IMG/VR virus record: IMGVR_UViG_3300024323_000016
Location: 1-27,825 of that record
Direction: 5' to 3' (one strand)
Length of the DNA: 27,825 nt
Source: a virus
Shown here: in pieces, positions 8,531 through 15,118 of the stretch
Layout: each line of letters begins with the position of its first letter
Position numbering within the stretch: position 1 is the first letter of the stretch
Made by a program: the position numbers and the translations under genes
The notes under the pieces: model-generated
The model's input: only the letters and a program-made list of their open reading frames with translations
The model's database searches: none
Told to the model about the DNA's origin: nothing

Positions 8531-9113
8531 CTAAATACTCCTGCAACAAATTTGTTGCGATTTCAAAATCTTCAGCGGTTGGCTCTAATTCTATGTCTTT
8601 GGATTTTTCTAAATACTCTGCTGCTCTTCTTAGAATTTCGGGGCTGTCTTTAAAGAATCCTAAAGCAGAATTACAGGGTTTACACAACATACCCCTAACA
8701 TACTTTCCTACGTGGCTGTGATCTGTTGCACAGCTAATCGCATCTATGGGATCAAAACAGATGGCGCAAATACTTCCTTGGATTTCTACCAACGCCTGTT
8801 TTAACTCCGGCGTTATATCGTACTTGGCAGAAAGTTGCCAACGCCTTCTATCTTCTTTGTACTTTTCTGGATTTTCTACTTTAAGTCTAGCCATTCTTTC
8901 GCGAGTTGTTTTGTTTCTACGCTCTCGGTTCTCGGGCCTGTTCTTCCATTGTTCGGCTGCTGGAAGCCACAAGTGCCCACGTTTTGCATAGCACTCTTTA
9001 TGCGCCGTCCTTGTACAATCCTTACAGCGGTATTGTAAACCGTCGGGAGCGACTCTATTCTTTTGAAAAGAATCTAAGGACAGTTCTTGCTTGCAATGAC
9101 AACATGTTTTCAT
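8499..9113 (-). CDS. HNH homing-type endonuclease, Endonuclease VII-like with N-terminal zinc ribbon
   Basis: 204 residues. The N-terminus has a zinc ribbon (CxxC near residues 4-7 and CxxC near 30-33). The C-terminal nuclease core has CAIC, then a TDHSH metal/His core, then MLCxxCN and ALGFFKDS, which is the Endonuclease VII pattern. ATG 9113 is preceded by AGGAGAAT within the kissing-loop leader (9117-9162). Its 3' end overlaps the next gene by 32 nt. Related in core sequence to the HNH genes at 1689-2183 and 12200-12829. Confidence 0.93.
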   Translation of the reverse strand: MKTCCHCKQELSLDSFQKNRVAPDGLQYRCKDCTRTAHKECYAKRGHLWLPAAEQWKNRPENRERRNKTTRERMARLKVENPEKYKEDRRRWQLSAKYDITPELKQALVEIQGSICAICFDPIDAISCATDHSHVGKYVRGMLCKPCNSALGFFKDSPEILRRAAEYLEKSKDIELEPTAEDFEIATNLLQEYLDGESKKPVSL

Positions 9114-9116
9114 TTT

Positions 9117-9162
9117 ATTCTCCTAAACAGAATGCGACCCGGGGCGTGGTTTAGGCACGCCC
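9117..9162 (-). promoter_or_regulatory. Kissing-loop leader RNA of HNH gene (copy 3 of 7)
   Basis: Hairpin 1: GGGCGTG (9156-9162) with CACGCCC (9142-9148), loop CCTAAAC (9149-9155). Hairpin 2: ATTCT (9129-9133) with AGAAT (9117-9121), loop GTTTAGG (9122-9128). Loops are 7/7 complementary. Stem 2 differs from copy 2 by a compensatory C-G to T-A change. A CCTCGGG-type hairpin lies upstream at 9174-9193. Confidence 0.86.
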
Positions 9163-9173
9163 TCGAATCTGCG

Positions 9174-9193
9174 CCTCAGGAGCAACCCCGAGG
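9174..9193 (-). repeat. CCTCGGGGTTGCTCC hairpin, shared by two endonuclease leaders
   Basis: A 20-nt hairpin (CCTCGGG with CCTGAGG) around loop GTTGCT. A close copy lies at 12887-12906 upstream of another HNH leader, with changes U-A to U-G and G-U to G-C that keep pairing. Preceded by an AT-rich segment in both places. Confidence 0.6.
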
Positions 9194-9213
9194 AATTTTA
9201 AAAATAATTTATA

Positions 9214-9480
9214 TTACGCCGCTTGTCCTTGTGCCGCTGGCATCGGAATGCCTGCCGGTTGTGCGTGCTCTGTCGGGATGCCGTGATTACCAGCAGCGGC
9301 TTCCATTTCACCTTCGTTCGGCGTTCCCAAATGGTCTTGCATGCTGTCGTGCAGGTGATCTAGCGACGTAACAGCGTGATGAACGTCCTTGTGCGGACCA
9401 TCTTTGTGCGCGTGATGAATCGTAGCGCTACCATCTTTATGGTGAGTAATTTTTGTGTGTTTGAAACCGTGTTTTGCCAT
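9214..9480 (-). CDS. His-rich small protein, paralogue A
   Basis: 88 residues. The first 50 residues are rich in His, Lys and Asp (KHTKITHHKDGSATIHHAHK) and match the protein of the next gene upstream (9484-9711) position by position, including DGSA-IHH and the later HAV-x-x-LD-x-x-HDS-x-x-D-x-L. The C-terminal 38 residues are unrelated, Pro/Ala/Gly-rich. SD AAAGGA precedes the ATG. The two genes are a tandem duplication. The fold is not known to me; the shared part looks like a small beta-hairpin plus helix, and the many His could bind metal. Confidence 0.75.
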   Translation of the reverse strand: MAKHGFKHTKITHHKDGSATIHHAHKDGPHKDVHHAVTSLDHLHDSMQDHLGTPNEGEMEAAAGNHGIPTEHAQPAGIPMPAAQGQAA

Positions 9481-9483
9481 GAC

Positions 9484-9711
9484 TTATTCCTTTGCCTTTT
9501 CGATTTCATCGTGAAGGCCGGGATGAACTTCTTCCTCTTTGGCTTCCTCGTCTTCGTGGTCGCGTAGATAATCTTCGAGACTATCATGAATGGCATCGAG
9601 GTCTTCTACGGCATGACGAACGTGGGACGACCCGTCTTCGTGTTCGTGATGAATCATTGCTGACCCATCATCACAATGTTCGATTTCGGTCTTTGTAAAT
9701 TTGTGCTTCAT
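9484..9711 (-). CDS. His-rich small protein, paralogue B
   Basis: 75 residues, homologous over residues 1-48 to the gene at 9214-9480, then an acidic tail (EDEEAKEEEE-like) instead of the Pro/Ala tail of its partner. The ATG overlaps the stop of the histidine phosphatase gene (TAATG), so it is probably translated by coupling. Not recognised by family. Similar small proteins next to head genes of other phages are usually annotated as hypothetical. Confidence 0.75.
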   Translation of the reverse strand: MKHKFTKTEIEHCDDGSAMIHHEHEDGSSHVRHAVEDLDAIHDSLEDYLRDHEDEEAKEEEVHPGLHDEIEKAKE

Positions 9712-10322
9712 TAGCTCACCATGTGCTTATCTTTTTCGTCGTGGCTTTCTTTTGTTAAAGCCTTGGCGTAATACCCGAATGGTCCTTTGAATACTCCGGC
9801 CATTCCTCCCGGTTTCACTTTCACATGATTGTGGTCATCGTGAAGCAAATGTCCGAGTTGATGAATCGTAGAACTGTGAACGAACGCTACCGCTGGTTTA
9901 CCGCTATCTTCGCCACGTCTAATAATCATCTTAATCTTTGGATTGACGCGCGCTCTGAATTGATTGATACTCTCACCGCCCGGAATCACTTCGTCGGGAT
10001 TCTCCTGATGGTGAACAATTTGTTTCATGTTCTCGTCGTTCTTCGGCTGCCCTGCAAAGTCACCAACGTTAAGAGGATCGAGATTCTTTACGGCTTTGTG
10101 TTTCTTCCCGCCGAGTGCGATATCTGCTGTTTGCTTTGAGCGTTTTTTGCTGCTTGTGAAAACTCCGCTGAACGAACGTCCTTTCAATTGCTTACCGATT
10201 TCTTCGGCTTGTTCTTTACCTTTATCATCCAAATCGGGATCGGCGGGGCCCCTAAACTTGTTTTGGTCGTTAAGATTTGTCGTACCATGACGGATTAGGA
10301 GGGCTACTAGTTTGTGTGCCAT
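9711..10322 (-). CDS. Histidine phosphatase superfamily protein (phosphoglycerate mutase-like)
   Basis: 203 residues. The catalytic RHG motif is at residues 11-13 (LLIRHGTTNLND), the family's phospho-acceptor His. Arg in the KKRSKQTADIA helix, the Glu in GGESINQFRARV and the second His in AFVHSSTIHQLGH complete the pocket expected for this superfamily. The substrate cannot be told; members dephosphorylate sugars, nucleotides or proteins. I chose the ATG at 10322 because GAGGG lies upstream; the frame extends to 10463 without support. The preceding gene ends at 10324 and the following ATG overlaps its stop. A phosphatase among structural genes is unusual and may alter host metabolism or a signal. 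Confidence 0.9.
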   Translation of the reverse strand: MAHKLVALLIRHGTTNLNDQNKFRGPADPDLDDKGKEQAEEIGKQLKGRSFSGVFTSSKKRSKQTADIALGGKKHKAVKNLDPLNVGDFAGQPKNDENMKQIVHHQENPDEVIPGGESINQFRARVNPKIKMIIRRGEDSGKPAVAFVHSSTIHQLGHLLHDDHNHVKVKPGGMAGVFKGPFGYYAKALTKESHDEKDKHMVS

Positions 10323-10323
10323 T

Positions 10324-10854
10324 TTACTTTTCCCTCTTACGCCACTTATAAGCTGCTCCAAATTCTTCCGATTCTTGAGAGCCTTCGGCTTGTATTCTTT
10401 GTTGTGCTTCTTTCCAGTCCATTGATGAACCTTTGTGTGCTGCGCAACAATCGTCCCAATCAACTTTATTATCGTCGTCAGTCATAATGGCGCAAGTTCC
10501 GTCATTACCTTCTGTGGGAACAAAACGTTCGCACGGTGCGCCATTGGCGTAGCCGCCACAGTTCGTTCCTGTGCCTTTTGCCCATTCGAGCCCTAGTTCG
10601 TCGGGGTCTTTACCCATGTACGTAGGCTTATCGGTTACGGTTGGAAGACCGCCAATCTGATACCCACAAACCGGTGTGTACAGTTGCCCGTCGACTGTCA
10701 AATGTTTCAGTATTACTTCGGGACCTATATACGCGCACGTTTCTTGTTTTGCCATCATGTGTGGGCAATTAAAACAAGACTTTGGCTGACCGTTGGTATC
10801 TTTGCCGCCAACAAACAACAAGCCCCATCTTTCTATCTTTACAAGATTAGCCAT
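10324..10854 (-). CDS. Cysteine-rich protein, possibly iron-sulfur or zinc binding
   Basis: 176 residues from the ATG at 10854 (MANLVKIERWG). About 13 cysteines fall in two groups: SCFNCPHM-x6-TC with VCGY (residues about 30-68), and NCGGY, APCERF, GTCAIM, DDCCAAH (about 98-142). This spacing recalls the high-potential iron-sulfur-like small proteins found in phage structural regions, but zinc binding is equally possible. The first ATG of the open frame lies at 10917; AGAGA before 10854 and the natural N-terminus favour 10854. It overlaps the end of the upstream gene by 8 nt and ends 2 nt before the phosphatase ATG. Confidence 0.75.
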   Translation of the reverse strand: MANLVKIERWGLLFVGGKDTNGQPKSCFNCPHMMAKQETCAYIGPEVILKHLTVDGQLYTPVCGYQIGGLPTVTDKPTYMGKDPDELGLEWAKGTGTNCGGYANGAPCERFVPTEGNDGTCAIMTDDDNKVDWDDCCAAHKGSSMDWKEAQQRIQAEGSQESEEFGAAYKWRKREK

Positions 10855-11035
10855 TGTCTCTACGAGCCTTTCGCGCGTGTGCATACGAAGGGAGATTGTG
10901 TCGCGGCGTTGATGCAAACTCGTGCAACTGCTTGTGGTTCATGCTCAGCAACCCGCGATTCTCTTTATGCAGTTTCTCGGGGTGATGGAGTGCAATCGCC
11001 ATAACCTGTTGCTGTGCTTTTGATTCTGCGGGCAC
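10847..11035 (-). CDS. DUF3008-like small phage protein
   Basis: 62 residues from a GTG at 11035, with CGGAGA 6 nt upstream. The sequence begins VPAESKAQQQVMAIA and continues with HHPEKL, MNHKQLHEFAS and a basic tail. The K/S-K-A-Q-Q-x-x-M start with a conserved L-x-E-F-A/x-x-T near the end is typical of the DUF3008 family seen in many tailed phages; its function is unknown. The upstream gene stops at 11037, two bases before this start. The longer frame to 11092 is unlikely. Confidence 0.75.
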   Translation of the reverse strand: MPAESKAQQQVMAIALHHPEKLHKENRGLLSMNHKQLHEFASTPRHNLPSYAHARKARRDNG

Positions 11036-11036
11036 T

Positions 11037-11354
11037 TTAAATCTCCGATGAATCCTCAGTCGTGTACGTATCTTGCTCAAATGAGGTAGCACGTACTTGA
11101 TGACGAGCTATATTTTTCAAATCTGATTCCATATGAGTCAAATGATTCGTTAGGAGCGTGTGCATTCCTTGTCGAATGTAAGCACTATCACTCTCTACCG
11201 TATCCATAAATGTCGTCAAACGCTCAAAGAACTTCTTACCGGCTTCGAATATACCGCGCGCTTTCCACGCGCCGCCAACAAGAAACCCTACGATTGCAAA
11301 ATCTCTGATCGCTGATGAAACCTGACCCAATGTCAAACTGGCTGGGTCGAACAT
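11037..11354 (-). CDS. Small membrane-anchored protein, unknown
   Basis: 105 residues. One hydrophobic segment at about residues 16-33 (IRDFAIVGFLVGGAW) is followed by a long amphipathic helix (FFERLTTFMDTVESD) and a charged C-terminus. SD AAGGAT precedes the ATG. N-terminal helix plus coiled region fits a single-pass membrane protein, a type common in phage lysis cassettes, but no lysis gene is nearby. It starts the minus-strand run that follows the terminator at 11471-11488. Confidence 0.7.
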   Translation of the reverse strand: MFDPASLTLGQVSSAIRDFAIVGFLVGGAWKARGIFEAGKKFFERLTTFMDTVESDSAYIRQGMHTLLTNHLTHMESDLKNIARHQVRATSFEQDTYTTEDSSEI

Positions 11355-11470
11355 GGTATCCTTAAAATTTTTGTCATCGACTATAACGATCAGACAGGTC
11401 GTGGATTACACACGGGCTTCTCTGGGAGTAGCTGCTTCTATATCGCGCTCACTCGCCGAGAGAAAATTGA
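11355..11470. other. Intergenic segment, no gene seen
   Basis: 116 nt between the terminator and the start of the 105-residue gene. It probably holds the promoter for the leftward genes; I see no clear -35/-10 pair. No coding frame has a ribosome site. Confidence 0.5.
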
Positions 11471-11488
11471 GGGGGCCTTTCGACCCCC
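11461..11488 (-). terminator. Rho-independent terminator after the 211-residue structural gene
   Basis: Hairpin GGGGGTC-GAAA-GGCCCCC (11471-11488) with a GNRA-type tetraloop, then TCAATTTTCT. It lies 18 nt after the stop at 11506. Confidence 0.8.
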
Positions 11489-11505
11489 GTGATTATGTGA
11501 TCGAA

Positions 11506-12141
11506 TTAAGCGCTGATGCTGAATTCGTAGAGCTTAGCCTTGTTGGCTGCGTCGCTCTGGCTGAAGGTCACGCCTACAACCAAACCAAACGGACCACCAA
11601 GTGCGCCCGGAACGCCGTTCACAACGCCGTTCTGGCCAAAGCTGATGCCAGTCAACGAGTTGTCGAGCGCCTTCGGGGTGCTGTTCGCAACGGTGTTGTT
11701 AACAACCGCGCTGTAGTTACCGCCGACGATGCCGCTGTCGTTGTTGCCTTGCATGTTTGCTCTGATCGTGAAGTTGTACCACAAGCCGTCAACGCCCGGT
11801 GCGAATGCGCCAGTAGATGCAAGCTGTGTGTACGTCGGGCTGGTAATTGTACCAGTTACGGCATACAAAGCAACCGTCACGGTTTCAGACGAACTGATTG
11901 CCGAAGACGGGAAGAACGCGCCCGATGCCACAACTTCAAGCACCTGACCGTTCAATTTCAAATCGCCGGGAACAACCATCAAACCGCTTGCGTTCGTTGA
12001 AGACGGGGTGGCCGGTGAGGTCCACGTTGCGCCTGCTGCGAATGCTGCGTTACGGCCAAAATATTTGACCGAAGTTCCGGTACCACCTACAGTCGACGGG
12101 AAACCGCCATTAGCGCCCCAATCCTGAATTGGAAAAGACAT
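11506..12141 (-). CDS. Probable virion surface or decoration protein
   Basis: 211 residues, low in charge, rich in Gly, Ser, Thr, Ala, Val and Asn, no Cys. This beta-rich composition is typical of phage head decoration, capsid or tail surface proteins. SD AAGGAG lies 8 nt before the ATG. It is followed by a strong terminator and is the largest of three similar-composition genes (with 12961-13341 and 13467-13877). I cannot name the exact structure; a head fibre or decoration protein is the likeliest guess. Confidence 0.8.
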   Translation of the reverse strand: MSFPIQDWGANGGFPSTVGGTGTSVKYFGRNAAFAAGATWTSPATPSSTNASGLMVVPGDLKLNGQVLEVVASGAFFPSSAISSSETVTVALYAVTGTITSPTYTQLASTGAFAPGVDGLWYNFTIRANMQGNNDSGIVGGNYSAVVNNTVANSTPKALDNSLTGISFGQNGVVNGVPGALGGPFGLVVGVTFSQSDAANKAKLYEFSISA

Positions 12142-12199
12142 GTACTACTCCTTATGTTTACGATAGACGACTCGGATTAACTAAATCGAATACCGCTTT

Positions 12200-12829
12200 T
12201 TATGACGCGACAGAAATATTCTGTACGCCATCACAGACAGTTTGGATCGAGCTACCGTCTGCGTGTTTTCGTAAATACAAAATCGCATTTACGAGAATCT
12301 TTTCATTTTCGTAAGAGTTTCCTAACAGCAGATTACAACTAGAGCACAATAAATCTCTCAGTTTACCTGTCTCGTGATTGTGGTCTTGGCAAACTCTTTT
12401 ACCGCGAGGTTTTCCGCTGGTAATCATAGGCTCTTTACAAATAGAACAAAGCCCTCGCTGTAGATTAAACTGAGCTTCAAACTCTTCTCTCGTTATTCCG
12501 TATTTCTTTTTTCTATACCAACTTCGACAAAACTGTTTGTGTTTAACAGAATTTTTAGCCGCCCATTTTTCGGCTCTTTCTTTTACTTTTTCGGCTACTT
12601 TTTGATATTCTAGATTTTCACAAATCCTACATTTGCCTCTGCCGATTTTTAGTGTCGATGGGTTGCTGTTGCTCTCAGAAAAAATCTCTTTGCATGCATG
12701 ACATCTGCCGGGACCTCTTTTTATTCGGGCACACGAACGGCAATATCCGGCTCTCTTTTTAAAAACAGATGGCTTAGAGTTTTCTAAAGTTAAAACATTT
12801 TTGCAAAACGAACATAATCCGCTTCTCAT
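12200..12829 (-). CDS. HNH homing-type endonuclease, Endonuclease VII-like with zinc fingers
   Basis: 209 residues. The N-terminal half carries three zinc-knuckle pairs (CSFC and CRSC, CHAC and CRIC; residues 6-80). The C-terminal core is Endonuclease VII-like: CSIC, QDHNHETGKLRDLLC, SSCNLLLG. The ATG at 12829 is chosen because AGGAG lies just before it in the kissing-loop leader; the frame upstream to 12943 is not supported. Unlike the other six nuclease genes its stop is 58 nt before the next gene's start. Confidence 0.93.
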   Translation of the reverse strand: MRSGLCSFCKNVLTLENSKPSVFKKRAGYCRSCARIKRGPGRCHACKEIFSESNSNPSTLKIGRGKCRICENLEYQKVAEKVKERAEKWAAKNSVKHKQFCRSWYRKKKYGITREEFEAQFNLQRGLCSICKEPMITSGKPRGKRVCQDHNHETGKLRDLLCSSCNLLLGNSYENEKILVNAILYLRKHADGSSIQTVCDGVQNISVAS

Positions 12830-12833
12830 TTTT

Positions 12834-12878
12834 ATTCTCCTATTAAGAACGACAAGGAGGGTGTAATAGGCACCCTCC
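12834..12878 (-). promoter_or_regulatory. Kissing-loop leader RNA of HNH gene (copy 4 of 7)
   Basis: Hairpin 1: GGAGGGTG (12871-12878) with CACCCTCC (12856-12863), loop CCTATTA (12864-12870). Hairpin 2: GTTCT (12846-12850) with AGAAT (12834-12838), loop TAATAGG (12839-12845). Loops 7/7 complementary. SD AGGAGA is in hairpin 2. Confidence 0.86.
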
Positions 12879-12886
12879 AAGTCTAG

Positions 12887-12906
12887 CCCCGGGAGCAACC
12901 CCGAGG
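12887..12906 (-). repeat. CCTCGGGGTTGCTCC hairpin, second copy
   Basis: Stem CCTCGGG with CCCGGGG around loop GTTGCT, 8 nt upstream of the kissing-loop leader. Related to 9174-9193 with pair-preserving changes. Confidence 0.55.
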
Positions 12907-12960
12907 GATATCTATTGCTTGAAATCACAATCTGTGACTTCAAAAACTTTTTAAAAACTC

Positions 12961-13341
12961 TTAGACGAAATTGACAGTTACAACCGTAGCACTCGATGGT
13001 GCTGTTGTGCCCGACGTTCCGCCCGTAGTTACTGCCGCCGCACTCAATGCGGTTCCGAAAGTCTTGCCTTGCGAAGCGCCTGTATAGAGAACGTGCGTAA
13101 TAATTGCGCTCGCTGGTACATAGATTATTTCATCCGGAGCCGTCGTTCCGACTACAACTGAACCGCTGGCAACGTTCCACAACTTAACGTACGTTGCTGC
13201 GTTGTTCAACGAGTTGTCAACGATGATTGAAAAAACTTTTGCTGAGGAGGCTTTGATTCCTTCCACAGTTGATCCCATAGCACTGCTGCTATAGATGATT
13301 TCGTTTGCGGGTGACGACACGTTCACTGTTGCGATTGCCAC
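12961..13341 (-). CDS. Probable virion surface protein
   Basis: 126 residues from a GTG at 13341, with GGAGATAAT directly before it. Ser/Thr/Ala/Val/Gly-rich and almost free of Lys/Arg, no Cys, predicted beta. It resembles in composition the proteins at 11506-12141 and 13467-13877. A decoration, tail-tip or fibre subunit would fit. The short zinc-ribbon frame upstream ends 1 nt before this start, and the SD of this gene lies inside it. Confidence 0.78.
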   Translation of the reverse strand: MAIATVNVSSPANEIIYSSSAMGSTVEGIKASSAKVFSIIVDNSLNNAATYVKLWNVASGSVVVGTTAPDEIIYVPASAIITHVLYTGASQGKTFGTALSAAAVTTGGTSGTTAPSSATVVTVNFV

Positions 13342-13342
13342 A

Positions 13343-13438
13343 TTATCTCCAAATCCACGAACAACGTGGACAAACTAAAACTTCTCCCGTCTTCTTTCGA
13401 AGAGGTAATTTACAAACAGCGCAAAGCCTGCTCCACAT
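13343..13438 (-). CDS. 31-residue zinc-ribbon peptide, possible endonuclease remnant
   Basis: ATG 13438 is preceded by GGAGG with 5 nt spacing. The peptide has CAVC near residue 6 and CPRC near residue 24, a classic zinc ribbon, and little else. The start MWSRLCAVCK resembles the N-termini of the HNH genes in this window, so it may be what remains of an HNH gene after deletion. It ends 1 nt before the next gene's GTG. Confidence 0.55.
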   Translation of the reverse strand: MWSRLCAVCKLPLRKKTGEVLVCPRCSWIWR

Positions 13439-13466
13439 AGGAGCCTCCGTGCAGCTATCTTAATCT

Positions 13467-13877
13467 TTACGATCCGTGAGAAACACCTAGACTATCCACG
13501 TAGTAAGCGACGTTCGCACCTTGCTGGACGATTTGAATAATGTCTTGATTTTGGGGATTAGTCGGGAAGGCTGCTGCGAAGGCTTGCGCTACGGTAGTAA
13601 TTGTGGTGCCGGGGTTAGTTCTGAATTGACCAATGACTTGGCGATTCAGAGTATACTTTCCAGTCCCGCCACTTCCGAGAGAAGCAGTTAGACCCGAAGC
13701 ATTAAACTGAACAGTGCCTGTGTAATCGACGGCAGCTAAAATCGCTGTGCCATCGTCATTAGCAATCTGAAGAAGATCAGCCTGAGACGTATTATCTGTA
13801 AACGCAGATGCTACCACGGGCGTGGATGCGGCGTAACTTTGATACTGGGCCAAAAGAGCCCCGTTTGTTGCTGGCAT
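13467..13877 (-). CDS. Probable virion surface protein
   Basis: 136 residues, low in charge and rich in Ala, Thr, Asn, Gln, Gly and Val, no Cys. SD GAGGAT before ATG 13877. It looks like a small beta-rich virion protein, similar in character to the two other such genes, and it is the first coding gene left of the tRNA block in transcription order. A small hairpin/pseudoknot (13882-13911) precedes the SD. Confidence 0.75.
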   Translation of the reverse strand: MPATNGALLAQYQSYAASTPVVASAFTDNTSQADLLQIANDDGTAILAAVDYTGTVQFNASGLTASLGSGGTGKYTLNRQVIGQFRTNPGTTITTVAQAFAAAFPTNPQNQDIIQIVQQGANVAYYVDSLGVSHGS

Positions 13878-13881
13878 GTTA

Positions 13882-13911
13882 GTTTATCCTCATACCGCAT
13901 AAACTGCGGTA
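13882..13911 (-). promoter_or_regulatory. Possible small pseudoknot before the structural gene
   Basis: Hairpin TACCGCA/TGCGGTA (7 bp, 13905-13911 with 13893-13899), loop GTTTA. Five nt of the loop are complementary to TAAAC (13882-13886), just after the SD GAGGA. Shorter than the leaders of the nuclease genes, and only one example. Confidence 0.35.
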
Positions 13912-13934
13912 AACTTTTTACAACTTCTAAAACT

Positions 13935-14009
13935 TGGTTCGGGCGGAACGAGTCGAACGTTCATGACGACTTTCAGAGAGTCGCATCCTACCGATTGGAT
14001 GACATCCGA
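13935..14009 (-). tRNA. tRNA-Gln (CTG)
   Basis: Cloverleaf with loop CTCTGAA (anticodon CTG), T-arm TTCGACT, encoded CCA. One A-C mismatch in the acceptor stem. Last tRNA of the array in transcription order. Confidence 0.88.
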
Positions 14010-14021
14010 ACAGAAATAAAA

Positions 14022-14101
14022 GTCGTCCCCACTAGGGCGAAGGGGTCCTTTTCCTTAGAAAGTGCTATCGCGATTTTCTTTCTAAGTACCTGACCGACGA
14101 C
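14022..14101 (-). ncRNA. Candidate structured RNA between two tRNA-Gln genes
   Basis: Outer stem GTCGTC/GACGAC (14096-14101 with 14022-14027) encloses GGTC/GACC, a 9-bp stem CTTAGAAAG/CTTTCTAAG with a 15-nt loop, and a CCC/GGG arm, then TTTTATTT. No CCA and no anticodon arm, so it is not a tRNA. It begins 8 nt after a tRNA end. Confidence 0.5.
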
Positions 14102-14109
14102 TCGAAGAT

Positions 14110-14184
14110 TGGTTGGATGCGAAGGATTCGAACCTTCACGAACTGATTCAAAGTCAGTTATGCTACCGATTACATTAGCGTCCA
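14110..14184 (-). tRNA. tRNA-Gln (TTG)
   Basis: Anticodon loop CTTTGAA, T-arm TTCGAAT, encoded CCA. A C-A mismatch lies in the acceptor, in the same place as the mismatch in the other Gln tRNA. Confidence 0.92.
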
Positions 14185-14194
14185 ACAGAAAATT

Positions 14195-14268
14195 TGGTCC
14201 TTGCTCACCGAATCGAGCGGTGTCCACTTGTGTTTCAAACAAGGGTGCGACCTCTACACCAAACAAGG
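14195..14268 (-). tRNA. tRNA-Phe (GAA)
   Basis: Loop TTGAAAC, acceptor CCTTGTT/AGCAAGG, T-loop CTCGATT, encoded CCA. Only one base separates it from the Ser tRNA. Confidence 0.9.
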
Positions 14269-14269
14269 C

Positions 14270-14357
14270 TGGAGGAACACAACTGAGTCGAACAGTTAAC
14301 CCTTTCAGGTTAGTCTAGTTTTCAAGACTAGTTGCCCACCATCGAGCACTGCGTTCC
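14270..14357 (-). tRNA. tRNA-Ser (TGA)
   Basis: Long variable arm (AACC/GGTT), anticodon loop CTTGAAA, acceptor GGAACGC, encoded CCA. Confidence 0.9.
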
Positions 14358-14365
14358 ATAAACTT

Positions 14366-14455
14366 TGGCGGATGGTTTGTGATTCGAACACAAACAACCA
14401 ATTAAGGTTGACTCAGTCTTAGCAGGACCGTACGTTGCCGTTCCGTCAACCATCC
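14366..14455 (-). tRNA. tRNA-Ser (GCT)
   Basis: Long variable arm (CAACC/GGTTG), anticodon loop CTGCTAA, acceptor GGATGG/CCATCC, G73 and encoded CCA. Confidence 0.92.
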
Positions 14456-14459
14456 ATAA

Positions 14460-14774
14460 TTACTTCGACTTCAAAAATCCGTAAAGACCTGCGGCAGCGC
14501 TAAGCAGCGCGCCTGCGATCCAAACATACGCCCACGTGGTCTCATTCACGTATTCGCCGTTCTGATAATGAGCCCACGCGAACCCGAGCAAACCGATTGG
14601 CCAAGCCTTGTAAGCCAATGCGGCCCACTTCGACTTCGAGAAAAAGAATCTCATGATCGGATTCTTTTCACCAGCTAATCCGTTCTTGTGAATCAACTCG
14701 TCGGTCTTGTGCCAGTCAAGATAATTCGTTGCCACGGCTGCCGCGAGTGCCACTGAGAATACGAAACCCAACAT
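14460..14774 (-). CDS. Small integral membrane protein (three helices)
   Basis: 104 residues with hydrophobic helices at about 3-18, 53-70 and 81-98. The first loop contains GEKNPIMR, a pattern (G-x-x-E-x-N-P) seen in some small membrane proteins of the DUF5658 type; this match is only suggestive. SD AGGAAGG lies before ATG 14774. The stop is 4 nt before the 5' end of tRNA-Ser (GCT), so both are probably on the same transcript. Location next to tRNAs gives no hint of function. Confidence 0.7.
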   Translation of the reverse strand: MLGFVFSVALAAAVATNYLDWHKTDELIHKNGLAGEKNPIMRFFFSKSKWAALAYKAWPIGLLGFAWAHYQNGEYVNETTWAYVWIAGALLSAAAGLYGFLKSK

Positions 14775-14792
14775 GTGTACCTTCCTATCTTT

Positions 14793-15026
14793 CTACTTGC
14801 CTGTCTTCAAATGCGCGATGTACGCCGCGTCGGCATATCGGCGAGCGAAATGGTAGAACAACCAACCGATGAACGGCAGCGTGATCCACCAAGGAACATA
14901 TCTGCAAACGACTTGAGTCAATGGCGGCTGATAGCCGTTGCCGCGATACAAAGCGTAGCCTTCGTAGCCGCCGAGTATAAGAAGAATTGCAAGCCAACCG
15001 TAAACAAACGCTGTGTTCCAGTTCAT
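14793..15026 (-). CDS. Small membrane protein (two helices)
   Basis: 77 residues. Hydrophobic segments lie at about 6-24 (YGWLAILLILGGY) and 44-60 (PWWITLPFIGWLFYHF), ending in a basic/His tail. ATG 15026, with a weak SD. Together with the next gene it forms a pair of tiny membrane proteins; a holin/antiholin role is possible but unproven. Confidence 0.65.
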   Translation of the reverse strand: MNWNTAFVYGWLAILLILGGYEGYALYRGNGYQPPLTQVVCRYVPWWITLPFIGWLFYHFARRYADAAYIAHLKTGK

Positions 15027-15044
15027 GTGGACTCACTTAAAAAT

Positions 15045-15118
15045 TGGCAGGCCGTGAGTGAATCGGACACCCGTTGCTCGATTTGGAGGCGAGCAGATTG
15101 CCACTATCTTAACGACCT
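15045..15118 (-). tRNA. tRNA-Trp (CCA)
   Basis: Anticodon loop CTCCAAA, acceptor AGGTCGT/ACGGCCT, G73, encoded CCA. A C-U mismatch closes the anticodon stem. The first 10 nt also encode the end of an HNH gene. Confidence 0.88.
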
